Below are positions 28,423 through 28,528 of a DNA stretch of 28,528 bases, in pieces. Source of the DNA: a virus; the IMG/VR virus record IMGVR_UViG_3300038701_001414, positions 1 through 28,528 of that record. The stretch is one strand, 5' to 3'. Every line of letters starts with the position of its first letter. Within the stretch, counting starts at the first letter, position 1. The notes beneath the pieces were generated by a model. The model worked only from the letters and a program-made list of their open reading frames with translations, had not been told where the DNA came from and did not search any database. The position numbers and the translations under genes are program-made.

Positions 28423-28528
28423 TTATCCTAATGGTATCACTTCCGCTATTGCCGAAACAATTTCCTTTCCTCCCACAGCGACCAAAGCAACAAGAGCGAT
28501 AATCAAGAACAGCCAGAGTGCTTTGGCC
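28423..28528 (-). CDS. C-terminus of a membrane protein (start outside window)
   Basis: The last 34 codons enter from the right edge: AKALWLFLIIALVALVAVGG then a helix and stop. One span is visible. It ends 15 bases before the next gene. Its full size and role are unknown. Confidence 0.5.
   Translation of the reverse strand, partial: AKALWLFLIIALVALVAVGGKEIVSAIAEVIPLG

Noticed and set aside
1-28528. CRISPR array or long repeat array
   Set aside because: No regularly spaced repeats of 20-40 bp were seen anywhere in the window.

Overview
The window reads as part of the genome of an uncultured tailed phage (siphovirus-like) or a prophage of one. Almost every gene lies on the minus strand, so the order of expression runs from high to low coordinates. 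The hallmark set is an HK97-type head module: small and large terminase, a portal fused to a MuF domain, prohead protease, major capsid protein, head-tail connector, gp10-like protein and tail terminator. A long non-contractile tail module follows: tail tube, a frameshifted tail-assembly chaperone pair, a 642-residue tape measure, a hub-like protein and the start of a fibre. No integrase, DNA polymerase, tRNA or CRISPR array is visible.

Host: not identifiable from sequence alone. The genetic code is standard, because TGA ends several genes in ATGA overlaps. Start codons almost always follow an A/T-rich stretch such as AACAAAAATATATG, with no GGAGG-like ribosome site. The clear promoters are sigma70-type (for example TTGACA, 17 bp, TATAGT), which argues against the Bacteroidota promoter style. 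A bacterium with weak or absent Shine-Dalgarno use (Patescibacteria are one possibility) would fit, but this is inference.

Layout in the direction of transcription: (1) 28.5-25.5 kb holds membrane proteins, a papain-like cysteine peptidase, a holin candidate, a membrane-anchored SLT-type lysozyme and two small zinc-site proteins, closed by a terminator at 25.4 kb. (2) 25.3-24.2 kb starts with a strong promoter carrying three 10-bp repeats. Two small Cys-rich genes follow, then about 490 bp with no confident gene but three terminator hairpins and a G7-TA-G7 run. (3) 24.2-23.6 kb has a Zn-ribbon gene facing the only plus-strand gene, a VRR-NUC nuclease, and a control region with a promoter, a palindrome exactly filling its spacer and a DnaA box. 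(4) 23.5-18.8 kb is the early or replication cassette: a small DNA-binding protein, a RecA-like (Sak4-type) ATPase, a winged-helix-like protein, several unknown proteins, Zn-ribbon proteins, a DnaQ-family exonuclease and a coiled-coil protein, ending in a terminator. (5) 18.7-13.9 kb starts from its own promoter with a gene of unknown function, a ParB-like protein, small membrane and basic proteins, and both terminase subunits. (6) 13.9-0 kb is the structural operon, preceded by a possible promoter, short leader and strong terminator that may act as a gate.

Several genes under 60 codons were found by reading the gaps directly: 17097-17261, 17258-17410, 20050-20214, 21877-22035 and 24734-24892 are well supported. 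7904-8074, 8466-8579 and 24322-24486 are tentative. The features most worth following up are the switch-like control regions (23.6, 25.3 and 13.9 kb), the shared 5' leader before three early genes, the non-coding block at 24.25-24.73 kb and the unusual number of small Cys-rich proteins.
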